The position numbers and the translations under genes were made by a program. Of a DNA stretch of 64,000 nucleotides, positions 35,051 through 45,051 are shown in pieces. Source of the stretch: Lelliottia amnigena. GTDB lineage: Bacteria; Pseudomonadota; Gammaproteobacteria; Enterobacterales; Enterobacteriaceae. The stretch's first letter is position 1, and every line of letters begins with the position of its first letter. The stretch lies in contig LR134135.1 in assembly GCA_900635465.1 (NCBI GenBank), positions 3,596,001 to 3,660,000 of the forward strand, read 5' to 3'. The notes under the pieces are model-generated. The model was given only the letters and a program-made list of their open reading frames with translations, did not search any database and was not told the DNA's origin.

Positions 35051-36091
35051 ATGACCTGGACCCCCTACCCAAGCCGCTACGAAAATATGCAGTATCGATA
35101 CTGCGGTAAAAGTGGCTTACGTCTGCCCGCGCTATCACTTGGCCTGTGGCACAGCTTCGGCCACGTGCAACCTCTCGATAGCCAGCGCGCCCTGCTGCGC
35201 AAAGCCTTTGATTTAGGCATTACCCATTTTGATCTGGCCAACAACTACGGCCCGCCTCCGGGCAGCGCCGAAGAGAATTTTGGTCGCCTGCTGCGCCAGG
35301 ATTTCGCGGCTTATCGCGATGAGTTAATCATCTCTACCAAAGCCGGTTACGACATGTGGCCGGGCCCGTATGGTTCCGGCGGCTCGCGTAAATATCTGCT
35401 GGCGAGCCTCGACCAGAGCCTTGTGCGCATGGGGCTGGAGTATGTCGACATCTTCTATTCGCATCGGGTTGACGAAAATACGCCGATGGAAGAGACCGCC
35501 TCTGCGCTGGCGCAGGCCGTGCAGAGCGGGAAAGCGCTTTACGTCGGTATCTCATCCTATTCACCCGAGCGCACGCAGGAGATGGCTGATTTATTGCGTG
35601 AATGGAAAATCCCGCTGCTGATCCATCAGCCTTCGTACAACGTGCTCAATCGCTGGGTGGATAAGAGCGGCCTGCTGGATACGCTGCAAGCCAACGGAAC
35701 CGGGTGTATCGCGTTTACGCCGCTGGCGCAGGGTTTGTTAACTGGAAAATACCTGAACGGCATTCCTGATGGCTCACGCATGCAGCGAGAAGGCAAAAAA
35801 GTGCGGGGTTTAACGGAGAATATGCTGACCGAAGCCAACCTCAGCAGCCTGCGTTTGCTCAATGAAATGGCGCAGACGCGCGGTCAGACGATGGCGCAAA
35901 TGGCGCTAAGCTGGCTGCTTAAAGACGAGCGCGTGACGTCCGTATTGATTGGCGCCAGCCGCCCGGAACAACTCGAGGAAAACGTGCAGGCCCTGAACAA
36001 TCTGCGCTTTAGCGAAGACGAGCTGAAAAGAATTGATCAGCATGTTGAAGATGGGCAGTTGAATTTATGGCAGGCGTCGTCGGATAAATAG
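35051..36091 (+). CDS. gpr: L-glyceraldehyde-3-phosphate reductase (YghZ)
   Basis: This 346-residue NADPH-dependent aldo-keto reductase (AKR14 family) detoxifies L-glyceraldehyde 3-phosphate and methylglyoxal in E. coli. The length matches and the sequence is close, ending NLWQASSDK. Catalytic residues are visible: Asp and Tyr in FDLANNYGPP, Lys in ISTKAGYD and His in FYSHRVDE. The NADP site is marked by SVLIGASRPEQLEENV. The start at 35051 follows AAAGGAGAG at good spacing and aligns with E. coli; the longer upstream frame is unconserved. A hairpin separates it from convergent yqhA. Confidence 0.96.
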   Translation: MTWTPYPSRYENMQYRYCGKSGLRLPALSLGLWHSFGHVQPLDSQRALLRKAFDLGITHFDLANNYGPPPGSAEENFGRLLRQDFAAYRDELIISTKAGYDMWPGPYGSGGSRKYLLASLDQSLVRMGLEYVDIFYSHRVDENTPMEETASALAQAVQSGKALYVGISSYSPERTQEMADLLREWKIPLLIHQPSYNVLNRWVDKSGLLDTLQANGTGCIAFTPLAQGLLTGKYLNGIPDGSRMQREGKKVRGLTENMLTEANLSSLRLLNEMAQTRGQTMAQMALSWLLKDERVTSVLIGASRPEQLEENVQALNNLRFSEDELKRIDQHVEDGQLNLWQASSDK

Positions 36092-36109
36092 TGTTTTGTG
36101 CTACCAGAT

Positions 36110-36131
36110 GCCCTCTCCCGGCGGAGAGGGC
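36110..36131. terminator. CCCTCTCC hairpin between convergent gpr and yqhA
   Basis: GCCCTCTCC and GGAGAGGGC arms around a four-base loop lie 8 bases before the yqhA stop and 19 bases past the gpr stop. It matches the dispersed CCCTCTCCC repeat family seen elsewhere in the window. Confidence 0.65.
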
Positions 36132-36138
36132 GAAGGGA

Positions 36139-36645
<507 letters not shown>

Positions 36646-36717
36646 TCAGCAAGCGAAACCAGGCCGCATTATATCGCAGCGCGGTGAACTGTTTGCAACA
36701 ACTTACCAACAAAGACC

Positions 36718-37221
36718 TTACACCTCTGAGGGATTAACCTGCGGGCGTTGATATTCCGGCCAGACGATTACCACCAAATCCGGATAGGCTTCAAGGCTAA
36801 ACTCACGGAAACACTGACGCAGGTTCAACACATCAAGGTCAGAATAAGAGACCTTTTCGCCGTTAAGACAGCGTTTTTTGATATTGTCGTAATATTTATA
36901 CACCGCTGAATTCAGGTCACTGCAACGGCGCTGAGCTTCAAAAAGGCCCGGCGTATCATTTATTTCCGTCATCTTCATTCGCTTAATTGTCGCATGAAGA
37001 AAATCGATATATTCGTGATTGACGCGCCAGTACCACACCGGTGTTATCGAATTCATCAGCAGCGAGAAATGATCTTCCCCCTCTTCCTTGGTCATAGGAA
37101 TGGGCTGAGGCTGCTCGTCGAGTGACCGTGAGTCCTTCGTCTTATTGAACTCTCGCATCAATAAAAGAACGCCAGCGGTAAGCAAAAGCAATGTAATGAC
37201 AGAATAAAAAATGCTGTTCAT
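36718..37221 (-). CDS. Unrecognised membrane-anchored protein of the yqhA-yghA cassette
   Basis: This 167-residue protein has one N-terminal transmembrane helix (about residues 5-23, SVITLLLLTAGVLLLM) followed by a charged soluble domain with several Trp and Tyr (TPVWYWRVNHEYIDF; LRQCFREFSLEAYPDLVVIV). I chose ATG 37221 because GGAG lies seven bases upstream; an ATG at 37233 is possible. I recognise no family. It is divergent from the two genes starting at 37323, about 100 bases apart, and more AT-rich than the core genes on both sides. It is absent from E. coli K-12 at this site. Confidence 0.65.
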   Translation of the reverse strand: MNSIFYSVITLLLLTAGVLLLMREFNKTKDSRSLDEQPQPIPMTKEEGEDHFSLLMNSITPVWYWRVNHEYIDFLHATIKRMKMTEINDTPGLFEAQRRCSDLNSAVYKYYDNIKKRCLNGEKVSYSDLDVLNLRQCFREFSLEAYPDLVVIVWPEYQRPQVNPSEV

Positions 37222-37322
37222 GGTTGGCTCCATTTTTTTTGATTTTAAATTTGCCTCATGTTATTGTCAACGAATCTCACGCCCTATCTAATCCTACCCG
37301 GTTGAAATTAAAGGAAATAAAA

Positions 37323-37727
37323 ATGCTGCCCGAGAATCTCGTCCCGGTCAGGTTCCACATCGCCTCTGTGGTTCCAAAATCGGGGGAAGGAGAAAGCAAT
37401 GCTAATTTCACTCAGGGAAAAAGAAAACTTTCCGATTTCGAAGCCGACATATTAATTGGTGTTACCCGTACCGGTAAATCACGTAATATGCTGCTGGAAG
37501 AGCACGACAGACATATTAAAGACCGACTGTTTCGCGTGATAAAGATCGAAGCTTTTGCGCATCTCCTTAACGACCTACAGGCCGAAGGTGAAATAGATGC
37601 CCAGACATTAAGTCAAATAATGGCTGAAAAGTCCGAACAAATAAATGAAGCAGGCAACGAAATTTGGCTTAATCTTATTACCAGAGAGAAAAACAACCCT
37701 ATTTTTTATAAACTAGAGGATGATTAA
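37323..37727 (+). CDS. Unrecognised small protein with a Walker-A-like motif
   Basis: This 134-residue soluble protein is predicted from ATG 37323, preceded by AAAGGA. Residues 46-53 read GVTRTGKS, an exact GxxxxGKS pattern, right after a hydrophobic strand-like stretch (ADILI). No Walker B or other NTPase motif follows, and the rest looks helical (LFRVIKIEAFAHLLNDLQAEGE). The match may be chance. The stop overlaps or abuts the next gene's start, so the two are co-translated. No family recognised. Confidence 0.6.
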   Translation: MLPENLVPVRFHIASVVPKSGEGESNANFTQGKRKLSDFEADILIGVTRTGKSRNMLLEEHDRHIKDRLFRVIKIEAFAHLLNDLQAEGEIDAQTLSQIMAEKSEQINEAGNEIWLNLITREKNNPIFYKLEDD

Positions 37728-37728
37728 C

Positions 37729-38172
37729 GTGAAAGTAGTTGAAGATAATAACGTTTATTTGACTTTAGATAACCATAAAAGTGATGAGTTTATCTTAAAG
37801 CAAAATCTCGAAGCCCTAAAAAAACATAAAAATGACGAGATGGCCCGCATTGCACAAGACGTGGTATCGATCCCGGCAGCCGTCGTCCGTTTGAAATGGC
37901 AAAATCGTCATGAAATTTATTCTTTGCAGGTTAAAGAAGAAATCTACGGCGCGATGATTAATGCAGTGATGGAACTGAAGCCCGAATTGAAAGATAAAAT
38001 CATGGGGCGCCTGGAAACAAATTACCAGTATTTACTGGCCCGTGAAACTGCAACCCTGCGCCTCTCCCGTAAACTGGCTGATGGCGGCTACCACACATCA
38101 AATGTCACCACGGTTGCACTGGATGAAGACGCGCTGACCTCTAAAACAGAGACTCCCTCGAACACGCCTTAG
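37729..38172 (+). CDS. Unrecognised small protein, second gene of the cassette pair
   Basis: This protein of about 147 residues starts at GTG 37729, with AGAGG nine bases upstream; an alternative ATG at 37720 overlaps the previous gene by eight bases and would have the ribosome site too close. It is mostly helical and charged (RIAQDVVSIPAAVVRLKW; MELKPELKDKIMGRLETN), with a Ser/Thr/Pro-rich tail. There is no signal peptide or membrane segment. No family recognised. It is coupled to the gene ending at 37727. Confidence 0.6.
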   Translation: MKVVEDNNVYLTLDNHKSDEFILKQNLEALKKHKNDEMARIAQDVVSIPAAVVRLKWQNRHEIYSLQVKEEIYGAMINAVMELKPELKDKIMGRLETNYQYLLARETATLRLSRKLADGGYHTSNVTTVALDEDALTSKTETPSNTP

Positions 38173-38313
38173 ACTTCCCCCTCCCCTTGTGTCGCTTTAT
38201 TCGCCCCGTCCGATCGTGTTCGGCATGGGATTAAGGATTATCCTGAATGATCCCTAAAGCCTGAATGAATCACCTAAGCTTAGTGTTTTACAACGCGAGC
38301 AAGGAGATTCCTT

Positions 38314-39210
38314 ATGGCAAATCACCAGACAAAATTCCAGGATCCGACCACTCAGTATTACACCGGTGACTTCCCTAAACAGAAACAACCTGCTCCCGGC
38401 GTGCAATCGAAGATGACGCCCATCCCTGACTGCGGCGAGAAGACGTACAAGGGCAGCGGCAGGCTAAGCGGGCGCAAAGCGCTGGTCACGGGGGGTGACT
38501 CCGGTATCGGACGCGCAGCAGCGATTGCTTACGCACGTGAAGGTGCTGACGTGGCGATTAACTTTCTGCCCGCTGAAGAAGAAGATGCTCAGCAGGTCAA
38601 ACAGCTCATTCAAGAAGCCGGCCGTAAAGCGGTGCTGATTCCAGGCGATTTAAGCGATGAGTCTTTTGCCCGGTCATTGGTGCATACCGCACATGACGCG
38701 CTGGGAGGGCTGGATACGCTGGCGCTGGTCGCGGGTAAGCAGACCGCTGTTGAAAACATTGCCGACCTCACCACGGAACAATTTAAAGAGACGTACGCGG
38801 TGAACGTGCTGGCGCTTTTCTGGATAACTCAGGAGGCGATCCCACTCCTGCCAGCCGGTTCCAGCATTGTGACGACCTCTTCGATTCAGGCTTATCAGCC
38901 CAGTCCACATCTGCTGGATTATGCTTCAACCAAAGCCGCGATCCTCAACTACAGCCGTGGGCTGGCAAAACAGGTTGCGGAGAAAGGCATTCGGGTAAAT
39001 GTGGTCGCACCGGGCCCAATCTGGACGGCACTGCAAATATCTGGCGGTCAGACGCAGGAAAAAATTCCGCAGTTTGGCCAGCAGACGCCAATGAAACGCG
39101 CGGGGCAACCGGCGGAACTGGCGGCGGTGTATGTCTATCTGGCGAGTCAGGAATCGAGCTACGTCACGGCCGAAGTGCATGGCGTATGCGGTGGGGAACA
39201 CCTGGGATAA
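38314..39210 (+). CDS. yghA: YghA, NAD(P)-dependent short-chain dehydrogenase
   Basis: This 298-residue SDR-fold oxidoreductase matches E. coli YghA over its full length. An N-terminal extension (residues 1-45) precedes the Rossmann core: cofactor loop [13 protein letters not shown], conserved VAGKQ in place of NNAG, catalytic Ser in VTTSSIQAY, and YxxxK in [10 protein letters not shown]. The C-terminus [12 protein letters not shown] is as in E. coli. The physiological substrate is unknown; related enzymes act on aldehydes or glucose. GGAG lies eight bases before the start. A bidirectional terminator separates it from exbD. Confidence 0.95.
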   Translation: MANHQTKFQDPTTQYYTGDFPKQKQPAPGVQSKMTPIPDCGEKTYKGSGRLSGRKALVTGGDSGIGRAAAIAYAREGADVAINFLPAEEEDAQQVKQLIQEAGRKAVLIPGDLSDESFARSLVHTAHDALGGLDTLALVAGKQTAVENIADLTTEQFKETYAVNVLALFWITQEAIPLLPAGSSIVTTSSIQAYQPSPHLLDYASTKAAILNYSRGLAKQVAEKGIRVNVVAPGPIWTALQISGGQTQEKIPQFGQQTPMKRAGQPAELAAVYVYLASQESSYVTAEVHGVCGGEHLG

Positions 39211-39225
39211 TCAGGCTCTGGACGC

Positions 39226-39254
39226 AAAAAAGCTGGCTTTCGCCAGCTTTTTTT
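39226..39254. terminator. Bidirectional intrinsic terminator between yghA and exbD
   Basis: An AGCTGGC/GCCAGCT stem is flanked by As on the left and seven Ts on the right, serving both convergent genes. Its right edge touches the exbD stop codon. Confidence 0.9.
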
Positions 39255-39679
39255 CATTTCGCTTTGACTGTCTCTTCGCCAACTAAACCTATTTTGAGAT
39301 AACCCGCCTGGTGCAGCGTGTCCATCACTTTCATCATGGTTTCGTAGTCGACGGTTTTGTCAGCCCGAAAGAAGACCGTGGTGTCTTTCTTTCCTTGCGT
39401 CATGGCATCGAGCGCGGGAATGACAGAGTCATCAGTCACCGGATCGTTGCCCAGGAACATCGATTTATCCGCTTTCACTGAGAGATAAATCGGTTTTTCC
39501 GGACGCGGCTGCGGCTGGCTCGAGGACGCAGGCAGATTGACCTTCACATCGACCGTCGCCAAAGGCGCGGCGACCATGAAGATAATCAGCAGAACCAACA
39601 TTACGTCGATAAACGGCGTCACGTTGATTTCATGCATTTCGCCATTATCGTCCAGATTTTCATTAAGACGCATTGCCAT
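39254..39679 (-). CDS. exbD: ExbD, TonB energy-transduction protein
   Basis: This 141-residue protein has one N-terminal transmembrane helix carrying the essential Asp25 (NVTPFIDVMLVLLIIFMVAA in part: PFIDVMLVLLIIF) and a periplasmic domain. With ExbB it harvests the proton-motive force to energise TonB and outer-membrane uptake of siderophores and cobalamin. The sequence is nearly that of E. coli. It lies six bases downstream of exbB in one operon. Confidence 0.97.
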   Translation of the reverse strand: MAMRLNENLDDNGEMHEINVTPFIDVMLVLLIIFMVAAPLATVDVKVNLPASSSQPQPRPEKPIYLSVKADKSMFLGNDPVTDDSVIPALDAMTQGKKDTTVFFRADKTVDYETMMKVMDTLHQAGYLKIGLVGEETVKAK

Positions 39680-39685
39680 GATTGA

Positions 39686-40417
39686 TTAACCTAAACGCAG
39701 TTTCGAAGCAGCATGAACCGGCTTAACGTTGCTGGCGCTGAGGTCAAGATCGCGGCTTTGCAGGAGCAGAACCTGCGCGGCAACATCGCCCAACGTCGCT
39801 TTGAAGCTGCCAATCATACGGGCAAAGACGTTATAGATGACAACCGCAGGAATTGCTGCGATCAGACCGATAGCCGTTGCCAACAATGCTTCTGCGATGC
39901 CTGGCGCCACAACGGCCAGGTTGGTGGTTTGGGTCTGGGCGATACCGATGAAGCTGTTCATGATGCCCCAAACCGTACCAAACAGACCAACGAACGGGGA
40001 AATCGCACCGATAGTCGCCAGATAACCGTTACCGCGACCCATGTGACGACCTACGGCAGCAACGCGACGCTCCAGACGGAAGCCGGTACGCTCTTTAATG
40101 CCTTCGTTATCTTCACTGCCTGCGGAAAGTTCCAGCTCGTTCTGCGCTTCGTTCACTAAAATAGAGGTCAGGCTTTTCGCATGGAACGCCGACGTCATGT
40201 CATTTGCCTGATCCAGAGAGCGTGCCTCAGCCAACTGCTGTTGTTCGCGCTTCAGGCGACGCTTTTGGGAGATCAGCTCAACGCTTTTGCTGAAGAAAAT
40301 AGCCCAGGTGATCACGGACGCCAGAATCAGGCCGATCATCACAATCTTAACCACGATGTCAGCATGTTGGTACATGCCCCAAACGGAGAGATCCGTCTGC
40401 ATCAAATTATTACCCAC
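39686..40417 (-). CDS. exbB: ExbB, TonB energy-transduction protein
   Basis: This 243-residue inner-membrane protein forms the pentameric proton channel that surrounds ExbD. Three transmembrane helices are visible (about 20-42, 130-155, 175-195). The sequence matches E. coli from the start (MGNNLMQTDLSVWGMYQHAD) and through the conserved FVGLFGTVWGIMNSFIGIA; only the C-terminal tail (NVKPVHAASKLRLG) differs. It is first in the exbBD operon, with a Fur-box-like sequence upstream. Confidence 0.97.
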   Translation of the reverse strand: MGNNLMQTDLSVWGMYQHADIVVKIVMIGLILASVITWAIFFSKSVELISQKRRLKREQQQLAEARSLDQANDMTSAFHAKSLTSILVNEAQNELELSAGSEDNEGIKERTGFRLERRVAAVGRHMGRGNGYLATIGAISPFVGLFGTVWGIMNSFIGIAQTQTTNLAVVAPGIAEALLATAIGLIAAIPAVVIYNVFARMIGSFKATLGDVAAQVLLLQSRDLDLSASNVKPVHAASKLRLG

Positions 40418-40477
40418 TCTGTATCTCCAGGACGCAAATCACATTTTCTGAGCATAATAATATCAAAACCACATCGA

Positions 40478-40500
40478 ATTGATAGTGGTTCTCATTAGTA
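40478..40500 (-). promoter_or_regulatory. Fur-box-like operator of exbBD
   Basis: ATTGATAGTGGTTCTCATTA resembles the GATAATGATAATCATTATC Fur consensus (half-sites GATA..T and TCATT). It lies about 60-80 bases upstream of exbB, where iron control by Fur is known in E. coli. Confidence 0.65.
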
Positions 40501-40628
40501 TTTACATACTGCCGTAATTTCCGCTCATTTTCCTTGCGCTTACACAGTAAAAATTTCTTATGCTTATTTTTTAGAAAATATTGTGCTTATTCGCTAAGCA
40601 TCCGGGTGCAGAGTTTTCCATTCATGGT

Positions 40629-40647
40629 AGTCTGGACGTCCAGACGT
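40629..40647 (+). promoter_or_regulatory. MetJ operator (two adjacent met boxes) of metC
   Basis: AGTCTGGACGTCCAGACGT contains two adjacent eight-base met boxes related to AGACGTCT and lies just before the metC start. MetJ with S-adenosylmethionine represses metC in enterobacteria. Confidence 0.8.
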
Positions 40648-40667
40648 ATAAAACAGGTTTAGCGAAC

Positions 40668-41855
40668 ATGGCAGAGAAACATCTTGATACCACGCTTGTC
40701 CAGGCTGGACGGAGTAAAAAGTATACTCAGGGTTCGGTAAATAGCGTTATCCAGCGCGCCTCCTCGCTGGTTTTTGAAACCGTCGAGGCCAAAAAGCACG
40801 CTACCCGCAACCGCGCGAAAGGCGAACTGTTTTACGGGCGCCGCGGCACGCTGACCCATTTTTCGCTGCAGGATGCGATGTGCGAACTGGAAGGCGGCGC
40901 AGGCTGTGCGTTGTTCCCCTGCGGTGCGGCGGCTGTCGCAAACACTATTCTGGCGTTTGTCGAACAGGGCGATCATATCCTGATGACTAACACCGCCTAC
41001 GAACCCAGCCAGGATTTCTGTACCAAAATCCTGACTAAACTGGGCGTCACGACCGGCTGGTTCGATCCTTTGATTGGTGAAGGGATTGCGGAGCTTATCC
41101 AACCGAATACGCGAATTGTGTTCCTGGAATCGCCCGGCTCCATCACCATGGAAGTGCATGATGTTCCGGCGATCGTTCGTGCCGTGCGTCGCGTCGCACC
41201 CGACGCCATCATTATGATCGATAACACCTGGGCGGCGGGCGTGTTGTTCAAAGCGCTGGATTTCGACATCGACATCTCCATTCAGGCCGCCACAAAATAC
41301 CTGATCGGCCACTCTGATGGCATGATCGGCACGGCGGTGTCCAACGCCCGCTGTTGGGAGCAACTGCGTGAAAATGCCTATCTGATGGGACAAATGGTGG
41401 ATGCCGATACCGCGTATATGACCAGCCGCGGACTGCGTACGCTCGGTGTACGCTTGCGTCAGCATCATGAAAGCAGTCTGAAAGTGGCCGAGTGGCTGGC
41501 GCAACATCCCCAGGTGGCTCGCGTTAATCATCCGGCGCTGCCGGGCAGTAAAGGCCATGCGTTCTGGCAGCGTGACTTTACGGGCAGCAGCGGCTTGTTC
41601 TCATTTGTGCTCAATAAACGTCTGAGCAATGACGAGCTGGCAACCTATCTGGATAACTTCACGCTGTTCAGCATGGCCTATTCCTGGGGCGGGTTTGAAT
41701 CGCTGATTCTGCCGAACCAACCAGAACAGATTGCCGAATTACGTCCCGGCGGCGAAGTGGACTTTACCGGTACGCTGATCCGACTGCATATCGGTTTAGA
41801 AAATGTTGACGATCTGATTGCGGATTTATCGGCAGGTTTTGAGCGTATCGTGTAA
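40668..41855 (+). CDS. metC: Cystathionine beta-lyase
   Basis: MetC cleaves cystathionine to homocysteine, pyruvate and ammonia in methionine biosynthesis, using pyridoxal phosphate. The 395 residues match E. coli MetC. The PLP lysine is Lys210 in [13 protein letters not shown], with Tyr in [12 protein letters not shown] and the substrate-binding region near [10 protein letters not shown]. The start at 40668 aligns with E. coli; the extra upstream 29 codons contain the met boxes and are not coding. It is divergent from exbBD. Confidence 0.96.
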   Translation: MAEKHLDTTLVQAGRSKKYTQGSVNSVIQRASSLVFETVEAKKHATRNRAKGELFYGRRGTLTHFSLQDAMCELEGGAGCALFPCGAAAVANTILAFVEQGDHILMTNTAYEPSQDFCTKILTKLGVTTGWFDPLIGEGIAELIQPNTRIVFLESPGSITMEVHDVPAIVRAVRRVAPDAIIMIDNTWAAGVLFKALDFDIDISIQAATKYLIGHSDGMIGTAVSNARCWEQLRENAYLMGQMVDADTAYMTSRGLRTLGVRLRQHHESSLKVAEWLAQHPQVARVNHPALPGSKGHAFWQRDFTGSSGLFSFVLNKRLSNDELATYLDNFTLFSMAYSWGGFESLILPNQPEQIAELRPGGEVDFTGTLIRLHIGLENVDDLIADLSAGFERIV

Positions 41856-41997
41856 TGTGCAGGCTTAAACTGTACTCCCGAACCGTTTTATCTACGCCAT
41901 GAGTAGAAAAGTCTGCATTTGTTGCGTCCGCGATCAACGCCAGCACGTAAAATGAGGAGTACAATAGCCGCATATAAGTTGTTCCACAGGAAAGTCC

Positions 41998-42657
41998 ATG
42001 GCTGTCATTCAAGATATTATCGCTGCGCTCTGGCAACACGATTTTGCTGCGCTGGCGGATCCACACGTTGTGGGTGTTGTTTATTTTGTCATGTTCGCAA
42101 CGCTGTTTCTGGAAAACGGTCTGCTTCCCGCATCGTTTCTTCCAGGGGATAGCCTGCTATTACTGGCAGGTGCGTTAATCGGTAAAGGTGTTATGGACTT
42201 CGCCCCTACCGTTGTCATTCTAACTTCAGCTGCGAGCCTGGGCTGCTGGTTGAGCTATTTACAGGGGCGATGGCTTGGTAACACCCGCGTGGTGAAAAGC
42301 TGGCTGTCGCAATTACCTGTTAAATATCATGAGCGGGCGACCTGTATGTTCGATCGTCATGGTTTACTGGCACTGTTAGCGGGGCGTTTTCTGGCCTTTG
42401 TTCGCACATTGCTGCCTACCATGGCGGGGATCTCTGGCCTGTCGAACCGTCGCTTCCAGTTCTTCAACTGGCTGAGCGCACTGCTGTGGGTCGGCGTGGT
42501 GACGTCACTGGGTTACGCCATCAGCATGATCCCGTTTGTGAAGCGTCACGAAGATCAGGTGATGACGTTCCTGATGATTCTGCCGATGTTCCTGTTAGTG
42601 GCAGGACTGGTGGGCACCATCGCGGTGGTCATTAAAAAGAAATACTGTAACGCCTGA
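41998..42657 (+). CDS. yghB: YghB, DedA-family membrane protein
   Basis: This 219-residue DedA-family inner-membrane protein has family motifs [20 protein letters not shown] and [18 protein letters not shown]. In E. coli YghB and YqjA together are needed for normal cell division and temperature and drug tolerance, and DedA proteins act in lipid-carrier or phospholipid flipping. The essential acidic and arginine residues (Glu and Asp in the first motif, Arg in FLAFVRT) are present. It follows metC as in E. coli and is convergent with yqhC across a hairpin. Confidence 0.95.
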   Translation: MAVIQDIIAALWQHDFAALADPHVVGVVYFVMFATLFLENGLLPASFLPGDSLLLLAGALIGKGVMDFAPTVVILTSAASLGCWLSYLQGRWLGNTRVVKSWLSQLPVKYHERATCMFDRHGLLALLAGRFLAFVRTLLPTMAGISGLSNRRFQFFNWLSALLWVGVVTSLGYAISMIPFVKRHEDQVMTFLMILPMFLLVAGLVGTIAVVIKKKYCNA

Positions 42658-42663
42658 TCGAAT

Positions 42664-42683
42664 GCCCTCTCTGCCGAGAGGGC
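42664..42683. terminator. Hairpin between convergent yghB and yqhC
   Basis: GCCCTCTC and GAGAGGGC are perfect arms around a four-base loop, without T-runs. It is probably a weak bidirectional terminator. Confidence 0.6.
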
Positions 42684-42688
42684 AAATC

Positions 42689-43588
42689 TCACACTCCCTG
42701 CATCATCCTGATACGCGCCGCATCTTCCCCTGGCGTCACGCCGAAATAACGTTTGAACTCACGACTAAACTGCGAGGCACTCTCATAGCCCACGCGCATT
42801 GCCGCGGCGCTGGCCTTCATGCCGTCATGAATCATCAGCATGCGGGCTTTGTGCAGACGATAGCTTTTCAGGTACTGCAGTGGCGATGTGCTGGTGACCG
42901 ATTTAAAATTATGATGGAACGCCGAAATACTCATATTCGCTTCTGACGCCAGCTCATCCACACTCAGGTTTTCGGTGTACTGGCTTTCGATACGCTTCAG
43001 TACGCGGCTAATGAGGCTAAAATGCGTCTGGCGGCTCACCAGCGCCAGCAGCGCCCCGCCTCCCGGCCCCATCAGCACATGATAAAGAATCTCGCGTACA
43101 ATTTGCTTGCCGAGGATTCGCGCATCCAGCGGCCTTTCCATTACATCCAGTAAGCGCTCAATGGCGCACAAAATCTCCTCGGAGAGCGTAGCAGAGTTGA
43201 TGCCGCTCGCCGCCATCGCAGGCTGGAAAAGCTCATCTTCACCGATATCCATCAATAGCTCCTGGAGCTGAAGAATATCGACATTGACCCGGATACCCGC
43301 CAGCGGAACCGCTTCTGTCGCGAAGGTTTCACATTCGAAGGGTAAAGGTACTGTCAGGAGCAAATATTCATTGGTGTCGTAGCGGAACACACGTTCGTTG
43401 ATATAACCAATTTTATGGCCCGAAAAGAGAAAAACGATGCCCGGCTGATACATCACCGGCGTACGCGTTCCGGGCTGTGTACCGTATAACAGACGAATAT
43501 CTGGCAGCACATCGTTGAGATTATTTTCTTTATCTTTCAAATTGTTAATTTTCTCAGTCAATTGCTGGCAAATCTCTTCGCGGTTCAT
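42689..43588 (-). CDS. yqhC: YqhC, AraC-family activator of yqhD-dkgA
   Basis: This 299-residue aldehyde-responsive activator matches E. coli YqhC. The N-terminal AraC_N sensing domain (about 20-180; [19 protein letters not shown]) precedes two C-terminal helix-turn-helix motifs ([40 protein letters not shown]). It is divergent from yqhD; the 195-base gap should hold its binding site. In E. coli it activates yqhD and dkgA in response to glyoxal and furfural. Confidence 0.95.
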   Translation of the reverse strand: MNREEICQQLTEKINNLKDKENNLNDVLPDIRLLYGTQPGTRTPVMYQPGIVFLFSGHKIGYINERVFRYDTNEYLLLTVPLPFECETFATEAVPLAGIRVNVDILQLQELLMDIGEDELFQPAMAASGINSATLSEEILCAIERLLDVMERPLDARILGKQIVREILYHVLMGPGGGALLALVSRQTHFSLISRVLKRIESQYTENLSVDELASEANMSISAFHHNFKSVTSTSPLQYLKSYRLHKARMLMIHDGMKASAAAMRVGYESASQFSREFKRYFGVTPGEDAARIRMMQGV

Positions 43589-43783
43589 CTGTACTTGCTC
43601 CTCCTACGGTTTCCATGGATGACAGTGTGCGCACTTTTTCGCATTTTCTCCAGCCATCTGTAGAAATGGGCAAGACAACGGCAGAAATGTGCATTGAGAG
43701 GATAGCGTCCGATAGCCACAATGATCACCATCAGGTAGCCCTCTTCGCCACCACGATTTTTCACCCACATAAGGGAACGAGCA

Positions 43784-44948
43784 ATGAACAACTTTAATCT
43801 GCATACCCCCACCCCGCATTCTGTTTGGCAAAAATGCTATCGCCGATCTGCGCGATCAAATTCCTGAAGGCGCTCGCGTGCTGATCACGTACGGTGGCGG
43901 TAGCGTCAAAAAGACCGGCGTGCTGGATCAGGTTTACAGCGCCCTGGAAGGCGTGGATGTGCGTGAGTTCGGCGGCATCGAGCCAAACCCGTCTTACGAA
44001 ACGCTGATGAACGCAGTCAAGATCGCCCGTGAAGAGAACATCACCTTCCTGCTGGCTGTGGGCGGCGGTTCCGTCCTCGACGGCACCAAATTTATCGCCG
44101 CAGCCGCGCATTATGCCGATGGCGTGGATCCGTGGGAAATCCTGCAAACCGGCGGAAGCAAGATCACCAGCGCGATCCCGATGGGTTCTGTGCTGACGCT
44201 GCCTGCAACCGGCTCGGAATCAAACAAAGGCGCGGTGATTTCCCGTAAAACCACGGGTGATAAACAGGCCTTTATGAACGACCACGTTCAGCCGGTGTTT
44301 GCTATTCTGGATCCGGTTTACACCTATACGTTGCCGCCGCGTCAGGTTGCTAACGGTGTGGTGGATGCCTTCGTTCACACGGTTGAGCAGTACGTGACTT
44401 ATCCGGTGAACGGCAAAATTCAGGATCGTTTTGCCGAAGGTATTCTGCTGACGCTGATCGAAGACGGTCCAAAAGCGCTGCAAGAGCCAGAAAACTACGA
44501 TGTGCGTGCCAACGTAATGTGGGCAGCGACGCAGGCGCTGAACGGCCTGATCGGTGCAGGCGTGCCGCAGGACTGGGCAACGCATATGCTGGGACATGAG
44601 CTGACTGCGATGCACGGTCTGGATCACGCACAAACGCTGGCGGTGGTTCTGCCTGCGCTGTGGAATGAAAAACGTGACACCAAACGCGCCAAACTGCTGC
44701 AATACGCCGAGCGCGTATGGAACATCACTTCAGGCTCCGAAGACGAGCGCATCGATGCGGCAATCGAAGCGACGCGCAATTTCTTCGAGCAAATGGGCGT
44801 GCCAACGCGTCTCTCCGGCTACGGCCTTGACGGCAGCTCTATCCCGGCTCTGCTGGCTAAACTATCCGAGCACGGCATGACCCAACTGGGTGAACATCAA
44901 GACATTACCCTGGACGTGAGCCGTCGCATTTACGAAGCGGCACGCTAA
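43784..44948 (+). CDS. yqhD: NADPH-dependent aldehyde reductase YqhD (frameshifted in this sequence)
   Basis: YqhD reduces short-chain and lipid-peroxidation aldehydes with NADPH. The ATG at 43784 (MNNFNLHTPT) follows AAGGGA and matches E. coli. At 43812-43815 a run of Cs is one base too long, so the frame breaks after residue 10; removing one C continues RILFGKNAIADLRDQ and the rest. The downstream open frame begins at 43878. Metal ligands are visible in VVDAFVHTVEQ and MLGHELTAMHGLDHAQ, and the cofactor loop in GGGSVLDGTK. The protein is otherwise full length (387 residues) and conserved, so the break is probably a sequencing error. Confidence 0.93.
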
Positions 44949-45006
44949 GCGTTTTAGCATCTTGCCTTTCGTTTTTTGACTTTTCGTCCAGACTTAATGC
45001 ACACCA

Positions 45007-45032
45007 CATTTCCGGGGGCTCCCCCGGAAATG
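45007..45032. promoter_or_regulatory. Perfect 12-bp palindrome in the yqhD-dkgA gap
   Basis: CATTTCCGGGGG and CCCCCGGAAATG are perfect arms separated by CT, ending just before the dkgA ribosome site (GGAGGA). A very stable hairpin in the yqhD-dkgA transcript could act as an mRNA stabiliser, attenuator or processing site. Confidence 0.65.
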
Positions 45033-45051
45033 AGCAAATGGAGGAGGAAAA

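Noticed and set aside
40659..41558. 299-codon open frame antisense to metC
   Set aside because: It is a shadow frame of a highly conserved enzyme gene with no start signals.
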